A stretch of 40,061 nucleotides of DNA from Mollicutes bacterium. GTDB lineage: Bacteria; Bacillota_I; Bacilli_A; RF39; UBA660. This document shows, one piece after another, positions 37,559 to 40,061 of the stretch. A program made the position numbers and the translations under genes. The notes beneath the pieces were generated by a model. That model saw only the letters and a list, made by a program, of their open reading frames with translations, ran no database searches and was not told where the DNA came from. Each line of letters starts with the position of its first letter. Position 1 is the stretch's first letter. The stretch is from the NCBI GenBank assembly GCA_012521575.1, contig JAAYMD010000048.1, positions 1 to 40,061 of the forward strand, read 5' to 3'.

Positions 37559-38668
37559 GTGAGTAAGCGTGATTATTATGAAATTTTAGGAGTTAGTCGT
37601 GATGCAAGTGAAGCTGAAATTAAAAGTGCATTTCGACGCCTTGCTAAGAAATATCATCCTGATGTATCAAAAGACCCCAATGCATCAGAAAAATTTAAAG
37701 AAGCGCAAGAAGCTTATGCTGTTTTAAGTGATCCGGAAAAAAGACGTCAATATGATCAATTTGGACACTCTGCCTTTTCAAATGGTCAAGGTGGATTCCA
37801 GGGATTTGATTTTTCTGATTTCGATTTTTCGGATATTTTTGATGATATATTCGGTAGTGGTTTTGGTAGTTTCTTTTCAGGTTCAAGAACAAATAGTAAT
37901 CGACCGCGCAAGGGTCGCGACGTGTTAATGGAAATGAAGTTGACTTTTGAAGAAGCTGTTTTTGGGACTAAGAAAACAATTAAATTAGATGTTGCCGAAG
38001 ATTGTAAAGATTGTAATGGACATGGTGGTCATGGTGAAAAAACATGTTCAACATGCCGTGGTAGCGGATATGTAACTACGGAACAACGAACTTTATTTGG
38101 TACTTTTATGTCAAGAAGTACTTGTAGTGACTGTGCTGGAAAAGGGAAGACTTATGAGCGCCGATGTTCAACATGTCATGGAACTGGAAAAGTTAGTCGT
38201 ACGCAAACAATTGAAGTTAAAATACCAGCAGGTGTTGATACCGGCAATCAATTAAGTATTCCTGGCAAAGGTGAAGCAGGAATTAATGGTGGTCCCAATG
38301 GTGATGTTTATTTAGAACTTATTGTTGAAAAACATCCATTATTTGAAAGAAAAGGAAATGATATTTATTTAGAGCTTCCAATAACTGTTGCCGATGCTGC
38401 GCTAGGTGCAAAAGTTGACATACCAACATTAACTGGTAAAGTTAAATTAATAATTCCACCGGGAAGTCAAACTGATGATAAACATCGTTTAAAGGATAAA
38501 GGAGTCCCGCATTTAAATTCTAATCGTAAAGGAGATATGTATGTTATATTGAAAGTTGTGACCCCTAAGAAGTTAACTAAAGAACAAAAGAAAATTTTTG
38601 AAAGTTTAAGAAAAACTAAATTAGATGATAGTGAAGAATTTAAAAGATTTTATAAGTATTTAAAATAA
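37559..38668 (+). CDS. dnaJ: co-chaperone DnaJ (Hsp40, type I)
   Basis: DnaJ delivers substrates to DnaK and stimulates its ATPase. The J domain (1-68) has His33-Pro-Asp35. A Gly/Phe region (about 72-115, rich in GF and SDFDF) precedes four zinc motifs of CxxCxGxG type: [24 protein letters not shown] and CSTCHGTG. The C-terminal substrate-binding domain follows. The protein (369 aa) is complete. It starts with GTG behind GGAAGTAGGTGATA, 15 bases after pepF. It ends the heat-shock operon; no clear terminator hairpin follows. Confidence 0.97.
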   Translation: MSKRDYYEILGVSRDASEAEIKSAFRRLAKKYHPDVSKDPNASEKFKEAQEAYAVLSDPEKRRQYDQFGHSAFSNGQGGFQGFDFSDFDFSDIFDDIFGSGFGSFFSGSRTNSNRPRKGRDVLMEMKLTFEEAVFGTKKTIKLDVAEDCKDCNGHGGHGEKTCSTCRGSGYVTTEQRTLFGTFMSRSTCSDCAGKGKTYERRCSTCHGTGKVSRTQTIEVKIPAGVDTGNQLSIPGKGEAGINGGPNGDVYLELIVEKHPLFERKGNDIYLELPITVADAALGAKVDIPTLTGKVKLIIPPGSQTDDKHRLKDKGVPHLNSNRKGDMYVILKVVTPKKLTKEQKKIFESLRKTKLDDSEEFKRFYKYLK

Positions 38669-38677
38669 AGATTATTG

Positions 38678-38706
38678 TTGAAAAAAAGAAATTTATATTT
38701 TATAAT
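38678..38706 (+). promoter_or_regulatory. promoter of frr
   Basis: -35 TTGAAA (38678-38683), 17-base spacer, -10 TATAAT (38701-38706), 27 bases before the ATG. Confidence 0.65.
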
Positions 38707-38733
38707 TATTAGTAGTATGGAAAGGATGAAGAT

Positions 38734-39276
38734 ATGGACGATATTTTGTTGTATGCTGACAATAAAATGAGTGAAGCTATTGACGTTTTAGAGTCTCGAT
38801 TTAACAATGTTCGTGCAGGACGTGCTAATCCGGCTTTATTAGATGGGGTGAAGGTATCTTATTATGGTGTTGATACGCCGTTAAAACAACTAGCCACTAT
38901 TTCTGTTCCAGAAGCAAGAGTATTATCAATTAAACCTTTTGATCCAAATACTTTATCTGCCATTGAAAAAGCTATTTTTGAAGCTAATATTGGTTTAACA
39001 CCTAATAATAATGGGGAAGTGATTATTCTCAATATTCCACCATTAACTGAGGAAACTAGAAAAGATTTAGTTAAACAAGTTAAAGCAATGGCTGAAGAAT
39101 GTCGCGTGATTCTTCGAAGAATTAGACAAGAATCAAACGACAAAATTAAAAAGCTGGAAATATCAGAAGATGAAATTAAAGCTGGAATGGATGAAGTTCA
39201 AGAATTAATTAACAAGTATAACAAAATTGTTGATGAAAAATTAAAAGAAAAAGAAGAAGAATTAATGACTATTTAA
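38734..39276 (+). CDS. frr: ribosome recycling factor
   Basis: RRF splits post-termination ribosomes together with EF-G. The 180-residue protein has RFNNVRAGRANPALLDGVKV near its N-terminus, the domain II beta region DTPLKQLATISVPEAR, NIPPLTEETRKDLVKQ and the C-terminal helix RRIRQESNDKIKKLE. The ATG follows GGAAAGGATGAAGAT. It is usually next to pyrH, but the neighbour here is dnaJ; frr has its own promoter. Confidence 0.96.
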   Translation: MDDILLYADNKMSEAIDVLESRFNNVRAGRANPALLDGVKVSYYGVDTPLKQLATISVPEARVLSIKPFDPNTLSAIEKAIFEANIGLTPNNNGEVIILNIPPLTEETRKDLVKQVKAMAEECRVILRRIRQESNDKIKKLEISEDEIKAGMDEVQELINKYNKIVDEKLKEKEEELMTI

Positions 39277-39330
39277 AAAGATCCATATAAAATAGTAAGG
39301 AAATAAGATTTTATGGTAAATGTTTAGTTA

Positions 39331-39357
39331 GGAGCATAAAAATTATGCTTCTTTTAT
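39331..39357 (+). terminator. rho-independent terminator after frr
   Basis: AGCATAA (39333-39339) pairs with TTATGCT (39343-39349), followed by TCTTTTATTTT. Its core is the same as that of the terminator at 24799. Confidence 0.75.
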
Positions 39358-39546
39358 TTTGGATTGAAGCAAGTATATATAAATCTTTTTTTGTTCAATA
39401 TTAATTTTACGTTAAAAATAGCGGTTGGTGTAAAGGGGTTTGGGGATTTTTTAGAAGTCTAAAATAAAAAGTGTAACATATGATTGATTTCTCTAGATCT
39501 TTTTTGTCAAATATTAATGTCTGTAATGGAATTTTGTTGATAAGTT

Positions 39547-39555
39547 TGATATAAT
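39547..39555 (+). promoter_or_regulatory. extended -10 promoter element of the gene at 39574
   Basis: TGATATAAT is an extended -10 at 39547-39555, 18 bases before the ATG. The -35 is not clear. Confidence 0.5.
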
Positions 39556-39573
39556 ATTTCTATGAGGTGGTAG

Positions 39574-40061
39574 ATGATGAAGAAACTTGCTTACATAATG
39601 TCAATGATTGTTTTATTGATACCAATGTTGATGTTCCCATTAGAAGTTAAGGCTGAGGCGAAAACCTTAAAAGATTTATATGATGAATTATCAAAATTAG
39701 AAAATGAGTTAAAAGAAATAAATAATGATAAAAGTTTAACAGAAGAACAAATTCAACAAATTCAACAAAATATTAAAAGTATTGATCGGGAAGTTATTGC
39801 CATTGAAAAAACTATTGCTGAAATTGAAAAAGAAATTAAAAGATTAGAGCAAGATATTATTACTAGAGATAAAGAAATGAAGGAATTAATGAAGTATTAT
39901 CAATTTTCAATTGGTGAAAATTTGTATCTGGAATATGCTTTTGGAGCGGCCAGTATGACTGATTTTATATACCGTTTAGCAATTGTTGAGCAATTGATGA
40001 AACACAATGAACGATTAATTGATGATATGAATAATATGATTGTTGAACAAGAGAAAAAATC
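39574..40061 (+). CDS. secreted coiled-coil protein, CwlO/PcsB-like, 5' part (runs out of the window)
   Basis: The frame starts at ATG 39574 (or 39577), behind GAGGTGGTAG, and is open to the window end (162 codons). Residues 1-31 are a signal peptide (MMKKLAYIMSMIVLLIPMLM, then VKA before the expected cut). The mature part is a long coiled coil (ENELKEIN, IEKTIAEIEKEIKRLEQ). YLEYAFGAASMTDFIYR and IVEQL resemble the segment ending the coiled coil of CwlO/PcsB-type peptidoglycan hydrolases controlled by FtsEX. The catalytic domain, for example NlpC/P60, CHAP or M23, would lie outside, so the enzymatic class is not seen. Confidence 0.8.
   Translation, partial: MMKKLAYIMSMIVLLIPMLMFPLEVKAEAKTLKDLYDELSKLENELKEINNDKSLTEEQIQQIQQNIKSIDREVIAIEKTIAEIEKEIKRLEQDIITRDKEMKELMKYYQFSIGENLYLEYAFGAASMTDFIYRLAIVEQLMKHNERLIDDMNNMIVEQEKK

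Larger units (their letters stand above)
39277..39573 (+). other. intergenic region after frr
   Basis: No gene found in these 297 bases. It holds the frr terminator at 39331-39357 and an extended -10 at 39547-39555. The stretch 39420-39440 (GCGGTTGGTGTAAAGG) is locally G-rich without a recognisable function. Confidence 0.6.

Overview
The window is AT-rich (by eye roughly 28-30% G+C), densely coding and almost entirely on the + strand. It uses the standard code: TGA ends spo0A and gpmI, and Trp is TGG. It carries Firmicutes hallmarks: spo0A, two alpha/beta-type SASPs, a dacB-spmA-spmB-rluB cluster, hrcA-grpE-dnaK-dnaJ with CIRCE-like operators, and many TTG/GTG starts behind GGAGG-type ribosome binding sites. 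I infer a low-G+C, endospore-forming member of the Bacilli/Erysipelotrichia-Mollicutes side of the Firmicutes, possibly an uncultured gut lineage of the RF39 type. The genus cannot be read from the sequence. No tRNA, rRNA, CRISPR array, transposase or prophage gene was seen.

Layout. 1-1145: 3' end of thiI, then two tandem SASP genes, each with its own terminator. 1238-3632: clpP (- strand) divergent from a TGS-domain uridine kinase-like gene. 3650-8967: glycolytic block gapA, pgk, tpiA, interrupted by a prepilin-like LamG-type gene (between gapA and pgk) and a lipid glycosyltransferase-like gene (between pgk and tpiA). 9190-10062: a second prepilin-like gene, broken by two frame disruptions, whose C-terminal part is FGE/C-type-lectin-like and unusually G+C-rich; about 390 bases of mostly non-coding DNA follow. 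10457-13741: spo0A, a diacylglycerol kinase-like gene and gpmI. 14031-19282: dusB, an RDD membrane protein, lysS, ackA and nrnA, tightly packed. 19372-20394: a small membrane protein (- strand) and a lipoprotein. 20458-24795: dacB-like gene, spmA, spmB, rluB and a GGDEF/degenerate-EAL gene. 25049-31902: ferredoxin, a tail-anchored protein, a serine hydrolase, a heterodimeric ABC exporter, a second tail-anchored protein and a YbaK-type deacylase. 32017-38668: heat-shock operon with oligoendopeptidase F between dnaK and dnaJ. 38734-39276: frr. 39574 to the window end: start of a CwlO/PcsB-like secreted coiled-coil protein.

How it fits together. Central metabolism (lower glycolysis, acetate kinase, ferredoxin) suggests fermentative growth with acetate formation. 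Spo0A, the SASPs, SpmA/SpmB and the DacB-like peptidase indicate sporulation. The chaperone operon appears HrcA-controlled. The most unusual material is the pair of prepilin-like genes with large adhesion-type C-terminal domains placed in and next to the glycolytic cluster. The second resembles the target protein of a diversity-generating retroelement, but no reverse transcriptase or template repeat is in this window, so that reading stays a hypothesis.
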